A stretch of DNA of 64,000 nucleotides, taken from positions 62,001-126,000 of the forward strand of contig JAPPHA010000023.1 in assembly GCA_028874915.1 (NCBI GenBank), read 5' to 3'. The notes under the pieces are model-generated. The model saw only the letters and a list, made by a program, of their open reading frames with translations, had not been told where the DNA came from and ran no database searches. A program made the translations under genes and the position numbers. Numbering within the stretch: position 1 is the stretch's first letter; each line of letters begins with the position of its first letter. Positions 8,567 to 17,445 of the stretch are shown here, in pieces. The stretch comes from Paracoccaceae bacterium (GTDB lineage: Bacteria > Pseudomonadota > Alphaproteobacteria > Rhodobacterales > Rhodobacteraceae).

Positions 8567-9363
8567 TCGCCAGTCTCCGCATTGGCAGGGGCTCGACCCT
8601 GGGCAATTTCGATCTGCCGGCGCAGGACATTCAACCGATCGGCTGCTTCAGGCGTGTAGAGATCGTCCAGCACACGCGGGCCGGCCGACGGTATATCCAT
8701 GACATGCTGTGCTGTCGCCGGCCGGCCTGAGAGAACGATCACCTGATCGGCCAGAAAAATGGATTCCCTCAGATCATGCGTGATCATTACTCCGGTGAAG
8801 GGTTCCTCGGCCTTCAGGTTGTGCATCGTCATCCAGAGATCTTCGCGAGTGAAAGCGTCAAGTGCACCGAAAGGTTCATCGAGAATCAACACTTCGGGCT
8901 GGTGAACCAGGGCCCGGCACAGGGACGCCCGCTGCCGCATTCCACCGGAGAGCTCTGAAGGCCGTTTGTCTTCGAATCCTTCGAGTCCGACAAGGGCCAG
9001 GAGCTTGCGGGCACGATCCTCCTGTTCGCGACGCGTCAAACGGGTCGGAACGATTTCCAGGGGGAGCATCACGTTTTTCAGAATCGATCGCCACTCCAGC
9101 AGAACCGGATTCTGGAATGCCATGCCCACCGTCGAACGCGGGCTCGTGACGATGTCGCCATGCAGCCAGACCTTGCCTCTGTCCGGCTTCATCAGACCGG
9201 CGATCAGGCGCGTCAATGTGGACTTCCCGCAACCGGACGGACCGACGACGGCCACGAAACCACCCTCCGGAATCGACAGACTCAAGTCATTCAGGACAGG
9301 GAGCGGCCCGGTGTCCGTGACATAGGCATGCGTCACGTTCCGGATTTCAATCAGTCCAGTCAC
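8563..9363 (-). CDS. ABC transporter ATPase, NitT/TauT (SsuB/TauB) type
   Basis: A 266-residue ATP-binding subunit. It shows Walker [10 protein letters not shown], a Q-loop in MAFQNPVLLEWR, signature LSGGMRQRASLCRAL and Walker B VLILDEPFGALD with a following H-loop (MITHDLRES). The WRSILKNV element after the Q-loop is typical of this subfamily. GTG at 9363 is the preferred start; the frame is open to a TTG at 9429, which would add a Gly/Pro-rich stretch with no homology. Middle gene of the operon. Confidence 0.88.
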   Translation of the reverse strand: MTGLIEIRNVTHAYVTDTGPLPVLNDLSLSIPEGGFVAVVGPSGCGKSTLTRLIAGLMKPDRGKVWLHGDIVTSPRSTVGMAFQNPVLLEWRSILKNVMLPLEIVPTRLTRREQEDRARKLLALVGLEGFEDKRPSELSGGMRQRASLCRALVHQPEVLILDEPFGALDAFTREDLWMTMHNLKAEEPFTGVMITHDLRESIFLADQVIVLSGRPATAQHVMDIPSAGPRVLDDLYTPEAADRLNVLRRQIEIAQGRAPANAETGE

Positions 9364-9436
9364 GAATAGGGCTTTGTTGGATTCGGAATGCGGCGACGGG
9401 CCCCCGCGGGGCCCGCCACACTTCGACAATACAGGA

Positions 9437-10441
9437 TCAATTGATCATGAAGCCGCCACCTTCGGGAAGGAAGTCGCTGGAAAAATAGAGCGAGGCATCC
9501 GGCGGGTTCTGGAACTCGTAGGTTTCTGCAAGCTGTTCCAGAGCTTGCGCCATGCGATCCGCGTCGATCCCGCCCAGGCCATTGGCCGCCACGTAATCCG
9601 TCAGCACATTGGCGTCGAGTGCCAGTTGGAGTCGCCGCTTTTCAAGTTCGGCGTCTGCGGCAGGGTTCCGCGCCACCAGGGACGCGATCGCTGCATCCGG
9701 GTCGGCAATGGCGTCGGCCCAGCCATTGGCAACGGCACTCAGGAATCCCTTGACCATGTCCTGATTTTCGGCCGCGAAATCCGTGTTGACGATGATTGCG
9801 TTGCCGTAGAGGGCAAGGCCGTGATCGGCCATCAGGATGGTCGAGATATCGTCCTCGGGAACGCCAAGGCGCACCAGGTTGAGAAAGGACGAAAAGGAAA
9901 ACCCGGTCACGGAATCGACCTCGCCTGCCGCGAGCATGGGCTCGCGGGTCGGGAATCCAACTGGCTCGACGATAATCTTGGACATGTCAAGACCATTGGC
10001 AGACGCAAAGGCCGGGAACTGCGCCCAGGCACCATCGGGCGGAGGCGCACCCAGGATTCGGCCCTCCAGGTCCTTGGGAGCCATGACGCCCCGACTCTTC
10101 AATCCGACAACGGCGAAAGGCGGTTTGTCGTAAACCATCATGATCGCGATCACCGGAGCTCCCGGATTTTGATCAAGAAACTTGATCAGGCTGTTGATGT
10201 CGGCAAATCCGACCGGAAACCCCCCGGTGGCAACCTTGGGAATGGCGTCGAGTGAACCCTGTCCGGCACTGATTTCCACATCCAGGCCAGCATCGGCGAA
10301 GTGGCCATTGTCAATGGCAGCAAAGTAGGGTGCGGAAGGGCCCTCGAACTTCCAGTCCAGAGCGAACGGCATCTTGTCCTGTGCAGCGGAAGCCGTCGCA
10401 ACAACGATACCGGCAGCTGCCAGCATAGCTCTGTAAAACAT
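9437..10441 (-). CDS. ABC transporter substrate-binding protein, NMT1/ThiY-SsuA-like
   Basis: A 334-residue periplasmic binding protein with an N-terminal signal peptide (residues 1-~20, ending TASAAQ). The opening FALDWKFEGPSAPYFAAIDN and VGFADINSL resemble NMT1/THI5-like proteins, which bind pyrimidine precursors, taurine or nitrate analogues. The ligand is not certain. First gene of the three-gene uptake operon. AAGGAC precedes the ATG. Confidence 0.85.
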   Translation of the reverse strand: MFYRAMLAAAGIVVATASAAQDKMPFALDWKFEGPSAPYFAAIDNGHFADAGLDVEISAGQGSLDAIPKVATGGFPVGFADINSLIKFLDQNPGAPVIAIMMVYDKPPFAVVGLKSRGVMAPKDLEGRILGAPPPDGAWAQFPAFASANGLDMSKIIVEPVGFPTREPMLAAGEVDSVTGFSFSSFLNLVRLGVPEDDISTILMADHGLALYGNAIIVNTDFAAENQDMVKGFLSAVANGWADAIADPDAAIASLVARNPAADAELEKRRLQLALDANVLTDYVAANGLGGIDADRMAQALEQLAETYEFQNPPDASLYFSSDFLPEGGGFMIN

Positions 10442-10789
10442 GGTTCAACGTCCTTGTGTCTTGAGACTTTGGGATCGGGCATAATGCCCGTCGCGCGAGC
10501 CGCTCGGCCGGCACCAAGGACCCGCAACGCGAAGGCAGAGTAACACCGCTTGGCCTTTTGGCAAGTGTTTGCACGGCTCTCTGGCAATGGCCAAGCACCT
10601 GACGGAACGGTCCCGCAGCGGCACAGGCCCGGGACTGTTTGGCTCGCGAATTCTTTCGTGTGGACGGACTTGTCTCTGCTCAATGAATTTGCGTAAATGT
10701 GAGAATGATGATTTTTCGGGCATGATGGTTGGCAGAAACAGGTGGAAAGTCTCGGAATCGAGGCGTCGGTCGCAGGCGGCGGACGCACG
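10442..10789. promoter_or_regulatory. Divergent intergenic region with a perfect palindrome
   Basis: This 348-base region separates the minus-strand ABC operon from ntrB. It contains the 15-base perfect palindrome CGGGCATAATGCCCG at 10476-10490, 35 bases from the binding-protein start, a position suited to an operator. I looked for a thiamine-pyrophosphate riboswitch and did not find its conserved elements. Confidence 0.4.
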
Positions 10790-11851
10790 ATGACCGTAGG
10801 CTACGACGCGATCTGGGGCGCATTGCCATTTCCGGCATTCGTAATTGCCCGTGACAACTCTGTAGAGCTTTCCAATCCCGCCGCAGAACAATTGCTGAAT
10901 GTCTCCTCCCGGCAAATGCGGGGGCGTTCGGTCACTGAAATGTTCGGGAAGAACACGGTTTTTGCCGACACGATTGACAAGGCCCGGACCGGGGCGGATC
11001 GTGTGACACAGTACAATGTTGTCGTATCGGTCGCCGAAAACACCACGCTTCCATGCACTCTCAAAGTTTGCAATTTTGACAATTCAAACAATACATTACT
11101 GGTCATTATTGAACCGACCGGGTCGGCGGAGAAGATTCATCGTTCGCTGACCCACTTGTCGGCGGTGAGGACCGTTACCACAATGGCCGGAATGTTCGCC
11201 CATGAAATCCGGAACCCGCTTGCCGGTATCAGCGGTGCGGCCCAACTTCTCGGCATGAATGCCGAACCTGACGATGCGGAACTTGCCGAACTGATCGGTC
11301 AGGAGGCATCGCGAATCGGCAGTCTCGTCGACCGGGTCGAGAGCTTCATCGACCAGCGCCCGATCGAACGCCAGGCGGTCAACATTCACGATGTCCTTGA
11401 CCGGGCGATCCGGGCTGCCCAGGCCGGTTATGCTCGCACTATCCGCTTCATCAAGGAATTCGATCCGTCCCTGCCGGAAGCGTCCGGGGATCCGGACATG
11501 CTGCTCAGAGCGATTCAGAACATTGTCAAAAATGCGACCGAAGCGGTCGACGATCATCGGGGCGTGATTCGCATCCGAACGTTCTATCAGACGGGAATTC
11601 GGTTTTCCGCAGGGGGCAATCGGACGGAAAGCCTGCCTCTTCAGGTCGAGATTGTCGACAATGGACCGGGAATCCCGCCAACGCTGATCGCCGAGGTCTT
11701 CGAGCCCTTTGTCACCAGCAAGGCAGAGGGCAGTGGTCTCGGACTTGCCCTTGTTTCACAAACGGTTGCGGCCCATGGCGGAATGGTCGAATGCGAGAGT
11801 GAAAACGGAAGGACGGTGTTCAGGATCCGGCTGCCCGTCTGGCAGATGTAA
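10790..11851 (+). CDS. ntrB: Nitrogen regulation sensor kinase NtrB
   Basis: A 353-residue cytoplasmic histidine kinase without membrane segments. It has an N-terminal PAS-like sensor (residues ~1-110), the H-box MFAHEIRNPLAGISGAAQLL with phospho-acceptor His138, an N-box (QNIVKNATEAVDD) and G-boxes (VDNGPGIPP, GSGLGLALV). In this system NtrB responds to PII protein and glutamine status and phosphorylates NtrC. ATG 10790 is chosen; an upstream GTG at 10742 adds 16 residues. ntrC begins 14 bases after the stop. Confidence 0.92.
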   Translation: MTVGYDAIWGALPFPAFVIARDNSVELSNPAAEQLLNVSSRQMRGRSVTEMFGKNTVFADTIDKARTGADRVTQYNVVVSVAENTTLPCTLKVCNFDNSNNTLLVIIEPTGSAEKIHRSLTHLSAVRTVTTMAGMFAHEIRNPLAGISGAAQLLGMNAEPDDAELAELIGQEASRIGSLVDRVESFIDQRPIERQAVNIHDVLDRAIRAAQAGYARTIRFIKEFDPSLPEASGDPDMLLRAIQNIVKNATEAVDDHRGVIRIRTFYQTGIRFSAGGNRTESLPLQVEIVDNGPGIPPTLIAEVFEPFVTSKAEGSGLGLALVSQTVAAHGGMVECESENGRTVFRIRLPVWQM

Positions 11852-11865
11852 AGGAGACTGCCTGA

Positions 11866-13443
11866 ATGGATGGAACCATATTGATTGCAGATGACGATCG
11901 GACCATTCGTACGGTGCTGACTCAGGCTTTCACGCGTGCCGGTTGTCGGGTCCGGTCGACCAGCAGCGCGTCGACTCTTTGGCGGTGGATCGAGGCGGGC
12001 GAAGGCGATGTGGCGATCACGGACGTGATGATGCCGGATGGCGACGGGCTGGAATTGGTCCCGGCGATCCGCCGGAAACGCCCGGACCTGCCGGTTGTCG
12101 TGATTTCCGCCCGGAACACGGTTTTGACCGCGGTCCGGGCCGCCGACGCCGGCGCCTATGAGTACTTGCCGAAGCCCTTCGACCTGAAGGAGTTGATGGT
12201 CAAGGTCAGCCGTGCGCTGTCACCCGTTCCGAAGCAAGGAATTTCGGATTCCGATGGCCGCCAGATGCTTCCGCTGGTTGGAAGTTCACCCGCCATGCAG
12301 GCCGTCTATCGCGTGCTCGCACGCGTTCTGAACACAGACCTGAACGTCATGATTTCAGGTGAATGCGGAACGGGAAAGGACCTTGTGGCCCGAACGCTGC
12401 ACGGACTCGGACACCGGAGCGCATCGCCGTTCGTCAGGATTGATGCAGCATCGGTCACATCCGAACAGCTTGAGTTTGTCATGCGTTCACCAGGCGACCA
12501 CCACGGTTCCTCCCTGGAGGGTTTCGATTCGGTCACCGACTCGGACGGGTTCTCATCCCGGTCCAATGGCGGTTCCGGCGCTCCGCGTTCCAATGAGCGC
12601 GCAACCCGTGGGCCCGGTGTTTCCCATGCTGACCGGGATCGTGCCGTCACTGGAACGAGTCCCGCACAACCGTCGGAATCCGTTGCCGGGACCAATCTTT
12701 CCGGAACGGGCTTCTCTGCGACCATCTATCTGGATGACGTGGGCGAGATGCCGCTGGATGTCCAACAGCAATTGCTCGCGCGGCTCCGGGCTCCAAACCA
12801 CGCGAATCAGGGTATTCGGCTGATTTCATCGAGCCGGTTGCCGGTGTCCGAATTGCTTAAGCAGGGTCTGTTCAGGGAAGACCTGTTCTACCGCCTCAAT
12901 GTCATCACGATAAATCTTCCGCCGCTTCGCGAACGGCTCCAAGACCTTCCCGAACTGGCCACCTGCTTTCTGCAGGCGTCGGGGCCGGCCGAAGGCGGCT
13001 ACAAGACCATCAGCGGCAAGGGTCTCCAGTTGATGCAAGAAGCCAACTGGCCCGGAAATGTCCACGAATTGAGGAATTTCATTCAGCGTCTGGTCCTGCT
13101 GTGCCCCGAAAAAGAGATTGGCAGCGATTTCATCGCGGAAATGCTCCGGCAGATCTCGAGCGAACGTGTTGAAGCGGTCCCGGTCGAGGACGGCAACCTG
13201 TCGGTTGCTGTCGAAGCCCACATCCGGCGGTATTTCGATTACTTCGGTGACGGTCTGCCACCAGCCGGCCTATACAGCCGGGTTATCCGCCAAGTCGAAT
13301 TGCCTCTTCTCGCACTCACGCTGGCGGCGACCCGGGGCAACCAGATCCGTGCGGCCGCCCTTCTCGGGATCAACCGGAACACGCTGCGAAAAAAGATCCG
13401 GGATCTCAGTATTGAAGTGACACGTACCCGAAAATTGATGTAA
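11866..13443 (+). CDS. ntrC: Nitrogen response regulator NtrC lacking GAFTGA
   Basis: A 525-residue regulator: receiver domain (residues ~1-120, phospho-acceptor Asp53 in ITDVMMPDG), AAA+ domain (~140-400) and a Fis-type DNA-binding end (NQIRAAALLGINRNTLRKKI). Walker A is GECGTGKD; Walker B reads IYLDDVGEM instead of the usual LDEIGEM. Between the two, where NtrC proteins have ELFGHEKGAFTGA, residues ~209-285 are a Ser/Gly/Asp-rich low-complexity stretch with no GAFTGA. That loop is needed to contact sigma-54, so this protein probably activates transcription in another way. Rhodobacter capsulatus NtrC, which lacks GAFTGA and works with sigma-70, is a precedent. AAGGAG precedes the ATG. Confidence 0.92.
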   Translation: MDGTILIADDDRTIRTVLTQAFTRAGCRVRSTSSASTLWRWIEAGEGDVAITDVMMPDGDGLELVPAIRRKRPDLPVVVISARNTVLTAVRAADAGAYEYLPKPFDLKELMVKVSRALSPVPKQGISDSDGRQMLPLVGSSPAMQAVYRVLARVLNTDLNVMISGECGTGKDLVARTLHGLGHRSASPFVRIDAASVTSEQLEFVMRSPGDHHGSSLEGFDSVTDSDGFSSRSNGGSGAPRSNERATRGPGVSHADRDRAVTGTSPAQPSESVAGTNLSGTGFSATIYLDDVGEMPLDVQQQLLARLRAPNHANQGIRLISSSRLPVSELLKQGLFREDLFYRLNVITINLPPLRERLQDLPELATCFLQASGPAEGGYKTISGKGLQLMQEANWPGNVHELRNFIQRLVLLCPEKEIGSDFIAEMLRQISSERVEAVPVEDGNLSVAVEAHIRRYFDYFGDGLPPAGLYSRVIRQVELPLLALTLAATRGNQIRAAALLGINRNTLRKKIRDLSIEVTRTRKLM

Positions 13444-13511
13444 TTCTGCCACCTGAATGCGGTAATTCGGTAACAGACTCAGCTAGACAGTGGCAATTCG
13501 GACAGGTTTCG

Positions 13512-15809
13512 GTGGCGCAGAGCAGTTTTCACTTCGATCGATTTGACGGTTGGCTCACCGGTCGGATGAGCGGTCGGCGCCTTCAGATCGTTACGAATGT
13601 GGCCCTGATCGGCCTCGGGCCGGTGCTGGCCGCGCTGACCGTGCTCGCGATAGGACGGTTCAGCGACCTGTTCTCCAGGCAAGGACTGTTCGCGGTCCTG
13701 CTTTTGGACTTCACATATGTCGCCGTCGTGACGGCTCTCGTGACGCGGCGAATTCTCCAGCTCGTCGCCGCCCGGCGGGAGCACGCGGCCGGTTCCCGAC
13801 TGCATCTCCGGCTCTCCGGGACCTTTGCCGGAATCGCCTTGATCCCGACCGTTCTTGTCGCCGTGATCGCGGCCGTGACCCTGAATTTCGGACTTGAGAA
13901 CTGGTTCTCGGAACGGGTTCGCGACGCGGTCGGTTCGTCACTTGCCGCAGCGCAGGCCTACGAACGTCAGGAAAGAGACCATCTGATCGAGGATGCCCGG
14001 TTCTTGGCCAATCATATGAACCGAAACACGCCGTCGTTGCTGGCAGGTCCGGAAAGGGGGTTGCAGGAAGTTCTGAGCGAAGGCCAGACCCAAATTCAGC
14101 GTGGCCTGAAGGAAGCCTATTTGATCGATGCCGAGGCCAGGATGCTGGCCCGAGGTGTTCGCAGTTACCTGTTCGACTACGAACCGCCATCCGAGGATGA
14201 GATGCAACGGGCTGGCGCCGGCGAGATCGTTGTCATCACCGACTGGATCAACAATGAGTTTCGGGTCCTGCTCAGGCTTGCCGGTTATCGTGATGTGTTC
14301 CTGCTTGTCTCACGCAACGTCGACGGGGAACTGCTCATCCTCCTCGACGAAACGACTGAGACGGCCGCTTTCTACAACCAACTGGAGAGCGAGCGCGGTC
14401 GGATGCTGTTCGACCTCGGGCTGGTCTACGCCGGATTTGCCGTTCTTGTCATCGTCGGTGCGATTTGGACGGGGTTGTGGGTAGCCGAATGGATTGCCAG
14501 ACCGGTCGGCCAACTGGCGCGGGCAGCCCAAAAGGTCGGCGCCGGCAATCTCGATGTCCGGGTGCGGGAGGAATCCGGAGACGACGAAGTCGCTGTTCTC
14601 GGCCGGATATTCAACCGTATGACCGGGCAGGTGAAACGCCAGCGTGACGATCTGATCGCCGCAAACGAGCGAACTGAGCGCCGCCGCCGGTTGTTCGACA
14701 GTGTCCTTTCCGGTGTGACGGCTGGTGTGATTGGTCTCGACCCACAAGGCCGGATTGAAGTGATGAATGCGGCGGCCTCATCCCTCCTGGAGCTAATGCC
14801 GGAGTCTTCGCTTGGGCAGGAATTGATCCGGCTGGTTCCGGAATTCGACGAACCCTTTCGAAACCTCCGCCGCCGAAACATCGGGGTTAGTGAATCGGAA
14901 ATCACGCTGACGCGGTCGCGACACACAGCCATCCTGCTGGTTCGAATTGCCACCCGGACGCCGGAATCCAGGCGGACAGAGGGTTTTGTCGTGACCTTTG
15001 ACGATGTAACGCAACTGGTTTCGGCGCAGCGCATGGCGGCCTGGGGTGATGTCGCCAGGCGCATGGCTCATGAAATCAAGAATCCTCTTACGCCGATACG
15101 GCTCTCTGCGGAACAGCTCCGTCGAAAGCTCAAACCGAGAGCCGGCGACGACGCCGGACTGCTCGATCAATATGCGGATATCATCATTCGCCAAACCGGT
15201 GATCTGAACCGGATCGTCGATGAATTCTCGCGGTTCGCCCGCCTTCCCGAACCCCGAAAGAACACTCATGACCTCGGCCGTGTGATCGAGGACGCCGTGG
15301 CGCTCCAGCGGCCGGCGCACCCCGACGTGCAGGTCACGCTCTGGAACTTCGATGAATCCGAGCCGGTCATGGCGGAAATCGACGAAACCATGATTTCGCG
15401 GGCTCTCACGAACCTGATCAAGAATTCGGGTGAGGCCGTGGCCGCACTCCCTTGGGAAAACCAGGATGGTGGCGGTCCCTGCAAACCTGAGATCCGCGTT
15501 TCCGCCCGGAAACGGGCAGGGGAGGCCGAGATCTCTATTGCCGACAACGGTGTCGGGTTTCCCAAGGGAGTCCGGTCACGATTGTTTGAACCCTATGTCA
15601 CCCATCGTGACAACGGCACCGGTCTCGGCCTTTCGATCGTCAAAAAGATAGTGGAATCCCATGGTGGAAGCCTGGAGCTGCTGGATGCACCGGTCTTCGA
15701 AGGCTGTGATCGTGCAGGGGCGCTGGCTCGTGTCGTCCTTCCCCTGATCACCGAGGCCAACGAATCCGGCCCGGATGAACCAGGTTCGGATCTCGAGACG
15801 CCGCAGTGA
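13512..15809 (+). CDS. ntrY: Membrane sensor histidine kinase NtrY
   Basis: A 765-residue transmembrane kinase. The N-terminal region has about three membrane segments (residues ~35-120), then a periplasmic loop, another membrane segment (~300-325), a HAMP linker (~330-385) and a PAS domain (~395-500). The H-box is RRMAHEIKNPLTPIRLSAEQ with His520, followed by N-box LTNLIKNSGEAV and G-boxes IADNGVGFP and GTGLGLSIV. NtrY pairs with NtrX in nitrogen and redox signalling. The start codon is GTG. Its stop overlaps a GTG upstream of ntrX (GTGA). Confidence 0.93.
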   Translation: MAQSSFHFDRFDGWLTGRMSGRRLQIVTNVALIGLGPVLAALTVLAIGRFSDLFSRQGLFAVLLLDFTYVAVVTALVTRRILQLVAARREHAAGSRLHLRLSGTFAGIALIPTVLVAVIAAVTLNFGLENWFSERVRDAVGSSLAAAQAYERQERDHLIEDARFLANHMNRNTPSLLAGPERGLQEVLSEGQTQIQRGLKEAYLIDAEARMLARGVRSYLFDYEPPSEDEMQRAGAGEIVVITDWINNEFRVLLRLAGYRDVFLLVSRNVDGELLILLDETTETAAFYNQLESERGRMLFDLGLVYAGFAVLVIVGAIWTGLWVAEWIARPVGQLARAAQKVGAGNLDVRVREESGDDEVAVLGRIFNRMTGQVKRQRDDLIAANERTERRRRLFDSVLSGVTAGVIGLDPQGRIEVMNAAASSLLELMPESSLGQELIRLVPEFDEPFRNLRRRNIGVSESEITLTRSRHTAILLVRIATRTPESRRTEGFVVTFDDVTQLVSAQRMAAWGDVARRMAHEIKNPLTPIRLSAEQLRRKLKPRAGDDAGLLDQYADIIIRQTGDLNRIVDEFSRFARLPEPRKNTHDLGRVIEDAVALQRPAHPDVQVTLWNFDESEPVMAEIDETMISRALTNLIKNSGEAVAALPWENQDGGGPCKPEIRVSARKRAGEAEISIADNGVGFPKGVRSRLFEPYVTHRDNGTGLGLSIVKKIVESHGGSLELLDAPVFEGCDRAGALARVVLPLITEANESGPDEPGSDLETPQ

Positions 15810-15841
15810 CCGGATCGGATACCATGAGGCTGGTGGATACC

Positions 15842-17350
15842 ATGACGCAAACCGATGTAGGCGACATTCTGATCGTCGATGATGAGCGGGACATCCGAGA
15901 ACTGATTTCCGATATTCTTGTCGGCGAAGGCTACGCGACGCGGTTGGCGGCCACTGCGGAACGTGCGCTCGAAGAGGTCAACAGGAAGGCCCCGGCACTC
16001 ATCGTTCTGGACATCTGGTTGAAGGGTAGCCGCGTAGACGGAATCGCAGTGTTGAAGTCCGTTCACCGCAACAATCCGGACATTCCGATCATCATAATCT
16101 CCGGTCACGGCAACATCGAGGTGGCAGTGGCGGCCATCAAGAACGGGGCCTATGACTTTATCGAAAAGCCATTCAATATCGATCATATCCTTCTCGTGAT
16201 CGCGCGGGCCATCGAGGCGTCCCGACTCCGGCGTGAAAACGCCAGTCTCCGGCTTCGCGAAATCGCATCCAGCATCATGGTCGGCGAGTCTTCGGCCTAC
16301 CGGTCGATGAAGTCGAAGCTCGACAAGGTCACACGAACCAATGCCCGGGTTATGCTTCATGGGCCGCCAGGGTCCGGCAAGGAGGTCGCCGCCCGATACA
16401 TTCATACAAACTCCGACCGGTCGTTGGCCCCTTTTGTCAGCGTGAACTCGGCCTCGATCGAACCCCAACGTATGGAAGCGGTTCTCTTCGGCCGCGAGTC
16501 GGCCGAACGTGGACATGAACCAGGCCTTCTCGAACAGGCCCATGGCGGAGTCCTGTTCTTCGACGAGGTGGCCGACATGCCGTATGCCACTCAGTCGAAG
16601 ATACTCCGCGTTCTGGTGGAGCAGCAGTTCGTCCGGGCCGGTGGTGCGGATCGTGTGCGCGTCGACTTGAGAGTGATTTCCTCAACCACCCGCAATCTTG
16701 AACAGGATATTGCCGCCGGCAGTTTTCGGGAGGAACTCTTTCACCGGCTCAATGTGGTTCCGATTGCGGTACCGTCTCTTGACAATCGCCGTGAGGACAT
16801 CCCGATCATTGCCGATCATTTCATTCGCCAGCTGAACCGGCGTCAGGGTCTTCCGCTCCGGACGATGGCGGAAGAGACGCGGACTCGGCTGCAGGCGATG
16901 GCCTGGCCGGGCAATGTCCGGCAGCTCAGGAACACGATCGAACGGATGCTGATTCTCGGACCCGACGACGAGCCGATTTCGCCTGACGAGCTTACGGATT
17001 CGGGCGAGCGGCGCGAAGGTGACGGTCTTTCCATCGGAACCGTGTACACCACGCTCAACCTGCGAGATGCCCGAGAGGTCTTTGAACGCAACTACCTATT
17101 GTCACAGGTCAACCGCTTTGGCGGGAACATCACGCAGACTGCAAAGTTCGTTGAAATGGAACGATCCGCGCTGCACCGGAAGCTCCGCACCCTCAATGTG
17201 GTGACGGCCAGTGACGATGGCGTAAGGATGGCAAGGATCGCCAGTCGGGATGAATCCGATTCGAATCAGGACGTTGGCGATTCCGCTCCAACGCCGGCAT
17301 CCAAGCCATCAGGCGACGCGACCGGTGGGGACCGACCCGATGCCGGCTGA
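15842..17350 (+). CDS. ntrX: Response regulator NtrX
   Basis: A 502-residue regulator: receiver domain (Asp57 in IVLDIWLKGS), AAA+ domain with Walker A GPPGSGKEV and Walker B LFFDEVADMP, and a C-terminal Fis-type helix-turn-helix (NITQTAKFVEMERSALHRKL). The GAFTGA loop is replaced by FGRESAERGHEPGLLEQAHG, as is usual in alphaproteobacterial NtrX. The ATG at 15842 sits right before the receiver fold; GTG 15806 (overlapping ntrY) and ATG 15824 are alternatives. A ~40-residue polar tail follows the DNA-binding end. Confidence 0.92.
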   Translation: MTQTDVGDILIVDDERDIRELISDILVGEGYATRLAATAERALEEVNRKAPALIVLDIWLKGSRVDGIAVLKSVHRNNPDIPIIIISGHGNIEVAVAAIKNGAYDFIEKPFNIDHILLVIARAIEASRLRRENASLRLREIASSIMVGESSAYRSMKSKLDKVTRTNARVMLHGPPGSGKEVAARYIHTNSDRSLAPFVSVNSASIEPQRMEAVLFGRESAERGHEPGLLEQAHGGVLFFDEVADMPYATQSKILRVLVEQQFVRAGGADRVRVDLRVISSTTRNLEQDIAAGSFREELFHRLNVVPIAVPSLDNRREDIPIIADHFIRQLNRRQGLPLRTMAEETRTRLQAMAWPGNVRQLRNTIERMLILGPDDEPISPDELTDSGERREGDGLSIGTVYTTLNLRDAREVFERNYLLSQVNRFGGNITQTAKFVEMERSALHRKLRTLNVVTASDDGVRMARIASRDESDSNQDVGDSAPTPASKPSGDATGGDRPDAG

Positions 17351-17445
17351 CGCAGAAGCCGTTCATCCCGGATGAACCAGGACGTTTCGTCCGATATCAG
17401 GGTCGAAAGAACGGATGATGGGTCCATGGGAAACCGGAGTCCCTG

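Noticed and set aside
10442-10600. Possible thiamine-pyrophosphate riboswitch before the NMT1-like binding protein
   Set aside because: The conserved CUGAGA and ACCUGAUCUGG elements are not present; only a simple palindrome is seen.
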